In this document: in pieces, positions 15,125 through 23,564 of the stretch
Layout of the letters: each line of letters begins with the position of its first letter
Numbering within the stretch: position 1 is the first letter of the stretch
Notes under the pieces: generated by a model
The model's database searches: none
Told to the model about the DNA's origin: nothing
Seen by the model: the letters and a program-made list of their open reading frames with translations, nothing else
Position numbers and translations under genes: made by a program
Source of the DNA: an uncultured Alphaproteobacteria bacterium
GTDB taxonomy: Bacteria > Pseudomonadota > Alphaproteobacteria > HIMB59 > GCA-002718135
Reading direction: 5' to 3'
NCBI GenBank assembly: GCA_902577425.1
Contig: CACGZD010000007.1
Location: 1-63,875 of the forward strand
Length of the DNA stretch: 63,875 nucleotides

Positions 15125-17992
15125 TTAAGCAGTATTCTCAAATTCTTCATATTCATCTAATGGAGGACAAGAGCAAAATAAATTTCTATCTCCATATACA
15201 TTATCTATACGTCCAACTGGTGACCAATATTTATTATTTTGAAGATATGAATGCGGGAAAGCTGCTTCTTTTCTTGTATATTTATGTTCCCATTTATCAT
15301 CAGTTAATTCTTCAATAGTGTGAGGTGAATTTTTTATAGGGTTATCTAGATTATCAAATTTACCCGATCTAATTTTTTCTATTTCATCAAATATACTTTT
15401 CATTGCGGTACAAAATCTATCTATTTCTTCTTTAGATTCACTTTCTGTAGGTTCAATCATTAAAGTCCCAGGTACCGGAAAAGACATAGTGGGTGCATGA
15501 AAACCGTAATCAATAAGTCGTTTAGCTATGTCTTCTTCAGTTATATTTAATTCTTCTTTCAAAGGTCTTAAATCTATTATACATTCGTGTGCAACCATAT
15601 TATTTTTTCCTTTATATAAAATTGGAAAATAAGGCTCCAAAGAATGTTTAATATAATTTGCATTTAAAATAGCTACTTGAGTTGCATTTTTTAAACCAAT
15701 ATCTCCCATCATAGATATATAAGAATATGATATAGGTAATATAGATGCACTTCCCCAGGGAGCTGAGGAAATAGCTTCTTGATCCTGCTGAAGTCCAATT
15801 TCATTAACTATTAAAGGATGTCCTGGCAAAAAGGGTATTAAATGTTTTTTGACACCTATAGGACCCATACCAGGACCTCCTCCTCCATGAGGTATACAAA
15901 AAGTTTTATGTAAATTCATATGTGAAACATCAGGTCCAAAAAATCCTGGTTTAGCTATACCTACTAATGCATTTAAATTTGCCCCATCCATATAAACCTG
16001 ACCACCTGCATCATGTATTAAATTACATATCTCGACTATACCTTCTTCAAAAACTCCATGAGTAGAAGGATAAGTAATCATTAAAGCTGCTAAATTTAAA
16101 CCAGCTTCATTAATTTTTTGCTTTAAATGATCAATATCTACATTGCCATATTTATCACACTTAACAATTGACACTTCCATTCCACACATTTGTGCACTAG
16201 CAGGATTAGTACCATGAGCACTATTTGGAATTATACAAATATTTCTATTATTTTCATTATTGTGATCATGAAATTTTTTTATAGCCAATAGTCCAGCGAA
16301 TTCACCCTGAGCTCCAGCATTAGGTTGTAAAGAAATGCCATCAAATCCCGTTATATCTTTTAACATAGCAATTAATTCAATCATTAGTTGATTATAGCCT
16401 TCTCTCTGATGAGATTCTAAAAATGGATGAGCATTAGAAAAACCATTTAATGTTATAGGTAGCATTTCAGAAGCCGCATTTAATTTCATAGTACATGAAC
16501 CTAAAGGAATCATTGAGCGGTTTAGTGCAATATCTTTGTTTTCTAGTTTTTTTAAATATCTCATCATATCCGTTTCAGAATGATAAATATTAAAAATTGG
16601 ATGAGATAGAATTTCTTCATCTCTTTTTAATTTATCTGTAAATATTTCATTAGAATTAATTTCCTTTTCAAGATCTTCATGATTAAGAGTTTTATTTTTC
16701 TCATTAAAAAAATTAATTAAATTATCTACATCTTCTAAAGTGGTAGTTTCATCTAAAGAAATAGTAAATAAATTTTTATCTACAAATCTAAAATTATTGC
16801 CTCTATCTACAGATTTTTTGTACCAATAATCCGCTTTATTTGTGTCTTTAATTAATAATGTATCAAAATAATCTTTTGATAAAATTTCCAATCCTAATTT
16901 TTCCAATCCTTTTTTAAGTAATTGAGTATTAAAATGTATTGTGTTTGCTATGTATTTTAATCTTTTAGGTCCGTGATACATTGCATATGCTGCTGATATA
17001 ATGGCTAACAATGCTTGGGCAGTACAAATATTACTCGTAGCTTTTTCTCTTCTAATATGTTGTTCTCGAGTTTGTAGTGCCATTCTATAGGCACGTTTAT
17101 TATTTCTATCAATTGACACACCTATTATTCTACCAGGAATTAATCTTTTAAATTCATTTTTAGTAGCAAAAAAAGCTGCGTGAGGACCTCCAAATCCAAT
17201 GGGCACACCAAATCTTTGTGCACTTCCAACAACTATATCTGCTCCAAATTTACCTGGAGATTTCATTAAAACTAAACTCATTAAATCTGAAATAATAACT
17301 GAAAGAATACCTCGTTCCTTATTTGATTTAATAATGGAATTTAAATCATGTATTTCCCCAAAAGTATCAGGATTTTGAATTAAACAACCAAAAGTATCAT
17401 TATCAGGTTTGGTTGATGATAGAATCTTAATTCCCAAAGGTTCTGCTCTTGCTTTTAATACTGATATTGTTTGTGGATGACAAGTATTCTGAATACAAAA
17501 TGTCTTATTTTTTTTACCATTATTTTTATAAGCAAGCATCATAGCTTCAGCTGCTGCAGTACTTTCATCTAATAAAGATGCATTAGCAATTTCCATTCCA
17601 GTTAAATCTATTATCATTTGTTGAAAATTCATTAGCATCTCTAATCTTCCTTGAGACACTTCAGGTTGATATGGGGTATAAGCAGTGTACCATCCAGGAT
17701 TTTCCAATATATTGCGTAGAATAACACTTGGAGTAATAGTTCCATAATATCCAAGTCCAATATATGTTTTAGAAAAATTATTTTTTATTGACAATAATTG
17801 CATATTAAGTTTGTTAAATTCTTCACTCATTCCAGGTTTTAAATTTAAAGAAGATTCAGTTAAAATATTAGAAGGTACAGTTTTTTTTATTAAATCATCT
17901 AAAGAACTACAATTAATACTTTTAAGCATTAATTTAATATCTTCGTTTCTAGGACCTATATGTCTACTTGCAAAAGTATTAAGATAAATCAT
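15125..17992 (-). CDS. gcvP: Glycine dehydrogenase (decarboxylating), P-protein
   Basis: 955 aa, the fused full-length P-protein with both halves. The PLP lysine is Lys696 in NLHKTFCIPHGGGGPGMGP, the classic glycine-rich P-protein site; the N-terminal half carries FASRHIGPRNEDI and GYYGTITPSVILRN. It decarboxylates glycine and loads the aminomethyl group on GcvH. Its ATG overlaps the gcvH stop by 4 bp, so it is the third gene of gcvTHP, under the glycine riboswitch upstream. Soluble cytoplasmic enzyme. Confidence 0.97.
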   Translation of the reverse strand: MIYLNTFASRHIGPRNEDIKLMLKSINCSSLDDLIKKTVPSNILTESSLNLKPGMSEEFNKLNMQLLSIKNNFSKTYIGLGYYGTITPSVILRNILENPGWYTAYTPYQPEVSQGRLEMLMNFQQMIIDLTGMEIANASLLDESTAAAEAMMLAYKNNGKKNKTFCIQNTCHPQTISVLKARAEPLGIKILSSTKPDNDTFGCLIQNPDTFGEIHDLNSIIKSNKERGILSVIISDLMSLVLMKSPGKFGADIVVGSAQRFGVPIGFGGPHAAFFATKNEFKRLIPGRIIGVSIDRNNKRAYRMALQTREQHIRREKATSNICTAQALLAIISAAYAMYHGPKRLKYIANTIHFNTQLLKKGLEKLGLEILSKDYFDTLLIKDTNKADYWYKKSVDRGNNFRFVDKNLFTISLDETTTLEDVDNLINFFNEKNKTLNHEDLEKEINSNEIFTDKLKRDEEILSHPIFNIYHSETDMMRYLKKLENKDIALNRSMIPLGSCTMKLNAASEMLPITLNGFSNAHPFLESHQREGYNQLMIELIAMLKDITGFDGISLQPNAGAQGEFAGLLAIKKFHDHNNENNRNICIIPNSAHGTNPASAQMCGMEVSIVKCDKYGNVDIDHLKQKINEAGLNLAALMITYPSTHGVFEEGIVEICNLIHDAGGQVYMDGANLNALVGIAKPGFFGPDVSHMNLHKTFCIPHGGGGPGMGPIGVKKHLIPFLPGHPLIVNEIGLQQDQEAISSAPWGSASILPISYSYISMMGDIGLKNATQVAILNANYIKHSLEPYFPILYKGKNNMVAHECIIDLRPLKEELNITEEDIAKRLIDYGFHAPTMSFPVPGTLMIEPTESESKEEIDRFCTAMKSIFDEIEKIRSGKFDNLDNPIKNSPHTIEELTDDKWEHKYTRKEAAFPHSYLQNNKYWSPVGRIDNVYGDRNLFCSCPPLDEYEEFENTA

Positions 17993-18369
17993 TTATTTTC
18001 TGTTTTTAAAAATTCTTGATATTGAGTTAAAGACATTAAATCATTAAATTGAGAAGGGTCTTTTATTTTTAATTTGAAGATCCAAGCAGTATTTTCTGGA
18101 TCTTCATTAACTAATGCTCCATTATCATTTAATTTTTCATTAACTTCAATAATTTCACCATCTATTGGAGTATAAATGTCTGATGCTGCTTTAACTGACT
18201 CAATAACACACACCTCTTCATTTGATGAAACTTGTTTTCCTATTGTAGGTAACTCAACAAATACTATATCACCTAGACTTTCTTGAGCATGATTAGTTAT
18301 ACCTATTGTAGCAATATCATTATCTATTTCAATCCACTCATGATCTTTAGAATATTTTTTTTCACTCAT
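17989..18369 (-). CDS. gcvH: Glycine cleavage system H protein
   Basis: 126 aa. The lipoylation site is Lys60 in CVIESVKAASDIYTP, within the lipoyl fold (residues about 18-100). It carries the aminomethyl group between GcvP and GcvT and is re-oxidised by dihydrolipoamide dehydrogenase, not seen in this window. Only one base separates it from gcvT, where AGGAGG sits just ahead of its start inside the gcvT end. Length is normal. Confidence 0.96.
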   Translation of the reverse strand: MSEKKYSKDHEWIEIDNDIATIGITNHAQESLGDIVFVELPTIGKQVSSNEEVCVIESVKAASDIYTPIDGEIIEVNEKLNDNGALVNEDPENTAWIFKLKIKDPSQFNDLMSLTQYQEFLKTENK

Positions 18370-18370
18370 T

Positions 18371-19474
18371 TTAACCTCCTCTTTTATATCTGTTTTGAAT
18401 AAATGGTAAACTTACAATACTTAATTCTTCCCAATTATTTCTTATTAAAATGTATATTTTATTGTTAATTTCAGATTTATTTATATATCCAATTCCAATA
18501 GATGAACCCAAAATAGGTGAAAAAGTTCCACTAGAAATATAACCAATTTGATTTTTATCAATATTATATATTTTAGTATTAGAACGAAGCATTGTTCTAG
18601 AAATAGATTTCAATCCAACCTTTAAATTTTTAATTTCACCATTTAATTGGTTAAATAAAATTTTGTTACCATTTAAACTTTCATCATTAAGTCTAGATTT
18701 ATGCAAAGACCATGTTAAGCTAGCTTCTATAGGAGTTATTTTTTCATTTAATTCATTGCCATATAAACTTAATCCTGCCTCTATTCTCAGTGAGTCTCGA
18801 GCTCCTAATCCACATAACTTAATTAGTGAATTTTCTAATAATATTTCTATAAATTGATTACTTACATCATTTGGAACAGAAATTTCAAATCCATCTTCGC
18901 CAGTATATCCTGTTCTACTTATTATAATCTCTTTATTTAAAAAATTAGAAGTATTTGTTTGCATAAAAAATAGATTTTTAGATTCATTAATAAAATTAAT
19001 AATTTTTTCTGAATTGGGACCTTGTATCGCTAATAACGAATTATTAGTAAGTAAAATATAATCATTTAAATTATTAATAAATATCTCTTCATCATTTTTT
19101 TTTCTACTTGCATTATAAACAATATAAAAAAAATCCTTTTGTTGATATTTAATTTTTGAAATAATTAAATCATCTATTATTCCACCATCATTATTTAATA
19201 AAAAAGAATAGTAACATCTATTAAAATTAATTTTATCAAAATCTAAAGGAATAAATTTGGAAAGAGAAATTGTATTTTTTTCATTAATAGATATTAATAT
19301 TTGCCCCATATGTGAAACATCAAATAATCCAGCCGACTCTCTTACTTGTAGGTGTTCATTTAAAATGCCCTTTTGATAATTTATAGGCATAGAAAAACCT
19401 GCAAAAGGAACAAATTTTGCATGATTGTTTTTATGAAAATTATGTAAAAAAACTTTTTTTAGTTCTTCTGACAG
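18371..19474 (-). CDS. gcvT: Aminomethyltransferase, T-protein, with probable CUG start
   Basis: 367 aa if started at CTG. The first ATG in frame (at 19390) would remove 28 residues that are conserved in GcvT, including SEELKKVFLHNFHKNNHAKF and FVPFAGFSMPINY. Between the upstream in-frame TGA and that ATG there is no ATG, GTG or TTG; the only near-cognate start at the right place is CTG, preceded by AGGAA with 7-nt spacing. Other T-protein signatures: AGLFDVSHMGQ, GYTGEDGFEISV, LGARDSLRIEAGL. It releases ammonia and makes methylene-THF. First gene of gcvTHP, controlled by the glycine riboswitch whose switching hairpin contains this start codon. Confidence 0.9.
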   Translation of the reverse strand: MSEELKKVFLHNFHKNNHAKFVPFAGFSMPINYQKGILNEHLQVRESAGLFDVSHMGQILISINEKNTISLSKFIPLDFDKINFNRCYYSFLLNNDGGIIDDLIISKIKYQQKDFFYIVYNASRKKNDEEIFINNLNDYILLTNNSLLAIQGPNSEKIINFINESKNLFFMQTNTSNFLNKEIIISRTGYTGEDGFEISVPNDVSNQFIEILLENSLIKLCGLGARDSLRIEAGLSLYGNELNEKITPIEASLTWSLHKSRLNDESLNGNKILFNQLNGEIKNLKVGLKSISRTMLRSNTKIYNIDKNQIGYISSGTFSPILGSSIGIGYINKSEINNKIYILIRNNWEELSIVSLPFIQNRYKRGG

Positions 19475-19503
19475 AGTTCAGTTCCTAATTTTTCCCCTCT
19501 GTC
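19470..19503 (-). promoter_or_regulatory. Switching hairpin over gcvT ribosome site and start codon
   Basis: On the minus strand GACAGAG (the end of the glycine aptamer) pairs perfectly with CTCTGTC, which contains the CTG start codon. The 20-nt loop holds the Shine-Dalgarno AGGAA. The 5' arm also forms the closing P1 stem of the second aptamer, so the two structures exclude each other. Confidence 0.7.
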
Positions 19504-19640
19504 ATTGTACCTGAGAGTTTAGCCAAGCTTTGCCCCTTCGGTAGAGTTTCAAACTCTTTTCCAGATATTAATTACGGTCCTTTTGCCTGAGAGTTTCCGG
19601 GTCGTTGCTCCTTCGGCGCTAATTTAAATAGACTCTCCCG
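19497..19640 (-). ncRNA. Tandem glycine riboswitch
   Basis: Two glycine aptamers in series. The first (about 19640 to 19575) has CGGGAGAG, GCGCCGAAGGAGCAA, CTCTCAGGCAAAAGGACCG; the second (about 19566 to 19497) has TCTGGAAAAGAG, CTACCGAAGGGGCAA, CTCTCAGGTACAATGACAGA. CCGAAG/GGGCAA and CUCUCAGG are the conserved glycine-binding core. P1 of the second pairs TCTG (19565-19562) with CAGA (19501-19498). Located directly before gcvT, the classic position for a glycine ON switch. Confidence 0.95.
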
Positions 19641-19677
19641 TTTTTTAATATTTTACATTTTTTTGAAGAATAAACAA

Positions 19678-20259
19678 TTATTTTAGAGGAATTTTATTAT
19701 TATCTTTAAAATTTTGATAAATTTGAGAAAATTCATCATAATTTTTAGTAATAAAATCAACTTTTTTAAGTATTTTAAGTTTATCTTTACCTCTAATTTT
19801 ATATATTTCTTTTAAAATTGAATAACTTTTCCAATAAGAATTGCTAACATTATATTTACCTTCATTTATATTAAAAACTTCTTTTAAAATATTAAGATCA
19901 TGAGGAATATTAAATTTATTTTTAGTATCTTCATATGGGAAAAAATAAAGAAAATTATCAAAACCAGACCAAGTAATAGCTGATAAACAAAGAGAGCAAG
20001 GTTCATGAGAGCTAATAAATAAATACTTATTAGGATTTTCAATATTTTTTTTGTTAAAAAAATTATTTATAGTTGAAATTTCACCATGAAAAATAGGGTT
20101 AATGTTTTCATTATTCGTACCAATTATTTCAACTGAGTAATCAGATTTTTTTATTATAGCTGCACCAAAAATTTTATTACCATCTGCTACAGATTTTCTA
20201 GTTAAAGGAATTAATGAATTAATAATAACATCGAGAATTAAATCATAATTGATAATCAT
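19678..20259 (-). CDS. Zinc-dependent nucleoside/nucleobase deaminase
   Basis: 193 aa of the cytidine-deaminase-like fold. Zinc ligands: His in FHGEIST near residue 58 with catalytic Glu, then EPCSLC near 91-96. This HxE...PCxxC pattern is shared by guanine deaminase, TadA and related enzymes. The C-terminal 80 residues after the deaminase core are longer than in TadA and unassigned. No Shine-Dalgarno is seen, and an intrinsic terminator sits just 20 bp before the start, so expression may depend on read-through or a leader switch. gcvT follows 38 bp after its stop, before the riboswitch. Confidence 0.8.
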   Translation of the reverse strand: MIINYDLILDVIINSLIPLTRKSVADGNKIFGAAIIKKSDYSVEIIGTNNENINPIFHGEISTINNFFNKKNIENPNKYLFISSHEPCSLCLSAITWSGFDNFLYFFPYEDTKNKFNIPHDLNILKEVFNINEGKYNVSNSYWKSYSILKEIYKIRGKDKLKILKKVDFITKNYDEFSQIYQNFKDNNKIPLK

Positions 20260-20278
20260 ATTATAATATTAATAATAT

Positions 20279-20306
20279 AAAAAAAAAGACCCAGCAAGCT
20301 AGGTCT
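20279..20306 (-). terminator. Intrinsic terminator upstream of the deaminase gene
   Basis: On the minus strand AGACCTAGC pairs with GCTGGGTCT (one G-U wobble) followed by nine T residues. On the plus strand the wobble becomes a C-A mismatch, so the minus orientation is the working one. It ends the structured RNA described in the next entry and lies about 20 bp before the deaminase start codon. Confidence 0.88.
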
Positions 20307-20393
20307 TTCTTTTAAATCAAGACATTTCCTCCCCGATTTAAATTATTTAGAGTTTCCCCTAAACAATCTATTATTACCTTTGCGTGTAATAAT
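20307..20393 (-). ncRNA. Candidate structured RNA (three hairpins before a terminator)
   Basis: Read on the minus strand: hairpin 1 ATTATTAC/GTAATAAT (20393-20370, 8 bp, loop ACGCAAAG); hairpin 2 TTTAGGG-GAAA-CTCTAAA (20363-20346, GNRA-type tetraloop); hairpin 3 TTTAAATC/GATTTAAA (20342-20311, 8 bp) whose 16-nt loop displays GGGGAGGAAATG, a strong ribosome-site-like sequence with a two-codon ORF. The terminator then follows. A promoter-like TTGTCA (20428-20423) and TAAATT (20405-20400) place the start at hairpin 1. It is either a roughly 115-nt small RNA or an attenuator/riboswitch for the deaminase gene. I do not recognise the class. Confidence 0.55.
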
Positions 20394-20502
20394 GAATATA
20401 ATTTATTATTTAAAAATGATTATGACAATGAAAAAAAACAATATAAGTTTATAAAAGTAATTTTTCTTTTAGTATCTTGTTAATAAGCTGTGCAAAATAT
20501 AA

Positions 20503-21453
20503 TTATCTTAAAGGTTTGTTAATTGATAATTCTTTATTAAGTTTTGACTCCCTTATAAATGTATAAATGCCAGCAATAATAATGAAAGTAAGACCTAAAT
20601 AAGCTTTTGGTTCTAAAGTATCACCCCAAATAAACCAACTAATCAAAATAGCCCATAATATAATTATATATTCAAAAGGAGCAATAGCAGAGGGAGAGCC
20701 TATATTATAGGCATTAAATAAACATAAAAAACCAATTACTCCTGTAAAACCTATAGTTATTAGATAAAAAAATAATAGAAAACTATTTATCTTCCATTCT
20801 CTCAAAATATAATCATAAGATTGAATAGTTGCTTGATCAAAGTCTATATTTGATAAAGTAAATCTAATAAGAATAGCAAAAATCATTGCAGATAAATAAA
20901 TATGTAAAATTTGAGAAAATACTGAGTCTTTATCAGAAGTTTTTTTTTGAATAACTACAGTAAAAGCATAACAAATTGCGCATAAAACAGGACAAATAGT
21001 GTATATATTAAAGTCTTGAAAATTTGGATCCATAACTAAAAAAACACCAATAAATCCTACAATTATTGCAGACCATCTTCGAGCACCAACTTTTTCTTTT
21101 ATAATTATCATTGAAAATATAGAGACACAAAAAGGACTTACAAAAAAAAGTGTAACTGCTAATGCTAAAGAAAGTTTTGATAACGAAAAATAGTATAAAC
21201 TAAAACCTAAAAAAAAGGCAATTGTTCTTAATATAGTTAGTTTTGGATAAAATGTTTTTATGATTATGGGGATTTTATTTAACTTTAAGTATGTAATTAT
21301 AACAATTAATCCAACAATACATCTAATAAAATATATTAGATAAAGATTAACATCACCAGAAATCAATTTTATCACTGTATCCTGAATAGCAAAAACAGTC
21401 ATCCCCAATAAAATTAATATAATTGCTTTTGTATTATTTATATTAGTAGTCAT
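20503..21453 (-). CDS. EamA/DMT family transporter
   Basis: 316 aa, ten predicted helices in two EamA repeats (about 8-140 and 155-305). Motifs typical of the family: ILLGMTVFAIQDTVIKLIS at the start, KEKVGARRWSAIIVGFIGVF at the end of repeat one, and PSAIAPFEYIIILWAILISWFIWGD in repeat two. Drug/metabolite transporters export or import amino acids and other metabolites; substrate unknown. Divergent from anmK, which starts 39 bp away; its end is followed by the structured RNA promoter region. Confidence 0.87.
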   Translation of the reverse strand: MTTNINNTKAIILILLGMTVFAIQDTVIKLISGDVNLYLIYFIRCIVGLIVIITYLKLNKIPIIIKTFYPKLTILRTIAFFLGFSLYYFSLSKLSLALAVTLFFVSPFCVSIFSMIIIKEKVGARRWSAIIVGFIGVFLVMDPNFQDFNIYTICPVLCAICYAFTVVIQKKTSDKDSVFSQILHIYLSAMIFAILIRFTLSNIDFDQATIQSYDYILREWKINSFLLFFYLITIGFTGVIGFLCLFNAYNIGSPSAIAPFEYIIILWAILISWFIWGDTLEPKAYLGLTFIIIAGIYTFIRESKLNKELSINKPLR

Positions 21454-21491
21454 TATTTTAAGATAAAAGATTTATTAAATAGTTTTAACAA

Positions 21492-22601
21492 ATGAGCAAT
21501 AAAAAAATTTATAAAGTAATTGGAATTATGAGTGGAACTTCAATGGATGGTCTTGATTGTAGTTTTATTGAAACAGATGGAAAAAATTATTGTAAAATTA
21601 TTAAAGAATTTTCGTATAATTATAATATAAAATATAAAAATAAATTAAAAAAAATAATTAAAAATTTGCCAAATTCAAAAAATAAAAGAATTATTTATGC
21701 AAAAAAAAATGAAACATTTGTTACAAATGAAATTTTAAAACTAATTAATAAATTTATCAAAAAAATTGGAAATAAGAAAAAAAATATAGATTTAATTGGA
21801 TTAAGCGGGCAAACTATATACCATAATCCTAATAATAATTATTCACTCCAACTAAATTCAGGACAAAGTTTATATAATAATATTAATATACCAGTAATTT
21901 CTAATTTCAGAGATAAAGATTTAAAACTTGGAGGCCAAGGTGCACCAATTGGATGTTATTATCACAAATATCTAATAAATAAAATTAATAAAAAAAGTAT
22001 AATTTTAAATATAGGAGGAGTATCAAATATAACACTACTATATAAAAAAAAATTAATAGGTTTTGATGTAGGTCCTGGAAATTCTATCATTGATGATTTA
22101 GTTTATTTTTTTTATAAAAAAAATTTTGATAATAATGGACAATATGCAAAAAAAGGTTCTTTAGTTAAAAAAATTTATAATGCATATAAAAAAAATATTT
22201 ATTTTAAAAAAAAATATCCAAAATCATTAGATAGAAATCATTTTAATAAATACTTAATAAGGTTAAAAAAAAATAAAAAGAATGATGCTATATATACAGC
22301 TTCATTAATGACAGTTTTTTCAATTATAAAAAGCATTAATATACTTGATATTAACTTTAATGAACTAATTTTAACAGGAGGTGGTAGAAAAAATAATTTT
22401 ATTTTAGAAAAATTGAGTAGTTATTTTAAAAAAAAGAAAATCAAAATCTCATTAATTGATGATTATGGATTTAATGGAGATTTAATTGAGTCTCAAATGT
22501 TTGGATATTTGGCAGTAAGATCAATTAAAAATTTACCAATTAGTACAACTACAACAACTGGTGTAAAACATTCTATTAGTGGAGGAATTTTATATAAATA
22601 A
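21492..22601 (+). CDS. anmK: Anhydro-N-acetylmuramic acid kinase
   Basis: 369 aa, full family length. The ATP/sugar motif GIMSGTSMDGLDCSFIETDG is at residues 12-31; IGLSGQTIYHNP and LGGQGAPIGCYYHKYL (about 152-167) and FDVGPGNSIIDDL follow, all diagnostic of AnmK. It converts 1,6-anhydroMurNAc from cell-wall turnover to MurNAc-6-phosphate. Exceptionally lysine- and asparagine-rich for this enzyme, reflecting strong AT bias. Stand-alone gene abutting the convergent dehydratase gene with no gap. No nagZ is present at its usual alphaproteobacterial place further right. Confidence 0.95.
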   Translation: MSNKKIYKVIGIMSGTSMDGLDCSFIETDGKNYCKIIKEFSYNYNIKYKNKLKKIIKNLPNSKNKRIIYAKKNETFVTNEILKLINKFIKKIGNKKKNIDLIGLSGQTIYHNPNNNYSLQLNSGQSLYNNINIPVISNFRDKDLKLGGQGAPIGCYYHKYLINKINKKSIILNIGGVSNITLLYKKKLIGFDVGPGNSIIDDLVYFFYKKNFDNNGQYAKKGSLVKKIYNAYKKNIYFKKKYPKSLDRNHFNKYLIRLKKNKKNDAIYTASLMTVFSIIKSINILDINFNELILTGGGRKNNFILEKLSSYFKKKKIKISLIDDYGFNGDLIESQMFGYLAVRSIKNLPISTTTTTGVKHSISGGILYK

Positions 22602-23564
22602 TTATTTTACCAAATTAAACCATGTTTGCAGATCTATATTAGATCCACACAGTAAAATAATAGTTTTTTGATTTGATAATTTGTTTTTTAAAGGCCCCAA
22701 AAGTGCAGCAATAGCAGTAACACAAGCCGGTTCTAAAATTAACCTATAATTATCAAACATAAATTTCATAGAATTAGTTAATTCTTCATCAGAAACAGTA
22801 ATCATTTCATCAATAACATTTTTAGCAAGGTTAAAGGAATATTCCATATGTAATGGAGACGATAAGCTATCAGCAATTGTATTAATTTTAACATTCTTGA
22901 TTGGTTTATCTATTGACAAACTTTTAGTCATGCCAGATGCTCCGATAGGTTCTATGCCAATAATTTTACATTTAGGATTTAATTGTTTAATTGCTGAGCC
23001 CACACCTGATATTAACCCTCCTCCACCTACTGAGATTAAGATATTGTCAAAATCTTGTATCTGATTGAATATTTCAAAACCCAAAGACGATGTTCCTTGT
23101 ATAGTTAAATATCCATCAAAGGGATGGAGAAAATAATAACCTTCTTTTTCAGAAGCTAATTTGACATTATTAAACCCTTCATGTGGTTGAGTAAAAATTA
23201 AATTAGAATTAAATTCTTTACATTTTTTTATTTTATATGGGTTCGCTGAATTATAAATAAAAATTTTATTTTTTAGTTTAAATCTATTAGCAATGTAAGA
23301 TGCAGCAATTGCATGATTTCCAGCACTGATAGTTGTGATTCCTTTTTCAAGTACTTCTTTTTTGAGATTTAAAATATTATTTATGGCACCTCTAGCTTTA
23401 AAAGTTCCTGAATTTTGTAAAAACTCCAATTTAAAAAAAATTTTGGAATCTAATAATTCATTAATTAATGGACCACTTTCAATTAAAGGAGTTTTGATGA
23501 TATAATTTGATAAATTTTTATAAGTATGAGCAATAGTATCAATACTCAATTCATTTGGAATCAA
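22602..23564 (-). CDS. Threonine/serine dehydratase-like PLP enzyme
   Basis: 320 aa, catalytic domain only (no ACT regulatory domain, so catabolic TdcB or serine racemase type rather than biosynthetic IlvA). PLP lysine Lys56 lies in NSGTFKARGA; the phosphate loop SVGGGGLISGVGSAIK is near 178-193; SAGNHAIAASYIA near 81-93 binds the substrate. It deaminates threonine or serine, or racemises serine. Its ATG overlaps the stop of the TerB-DnaJ gene upstream by 4 bp. Substrate preference is not readable. Confidence 0.88.
   Translation of the reverse strand: MIPNELSIDTIAHTYKNLSNYIIKTPLIESGPLINELLDSKIFFKLEFLQNSGTFKARGAINNILNLKKEVLEKGITTISAGNHAIAASYIANRFKLKNKIFIYNSANPYKIKKCKEFNSNLIFTQPHEGFNNVKLASEKEGYYFLHPFDGYLTIQGTSSLGFEIFNQIQDFDNILISVGGGGLISGVGSAIKQLNPKCKIIGIEPIGASGMTKSLSIDKPIKNVKINTIADSLSSPLHMEYSFNLAKNVIDEMITVSDEELTNSMKFMFDNYRLILEPACVTAIAALLGPLKNKLSNQKTIILLCGSNIDLQTWFNLVK

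Noticed and set aside
19390-19390. ATG start for gcvT at this position
   Set aside because: Would remove the conserved GcvT N-terminus that is clearly encoded upstream in the same frame.
20307-20345. Two-codon ORF (Met-Ser) after GGGGAGGAA in the structured RNA
   Set aside because: Too short to call a gene; kept only as a feature of the RNA loop. A leader-peptide role cannot be judged from sequence alone.
20279-20345. Plus-strand reading of the RNA as an anti-SD (CCTCCCC) small RNA
   Set aside because: On the plus strand the terminator lies at the wrong end and has a stem mismatch, so the minus strand is favoured.
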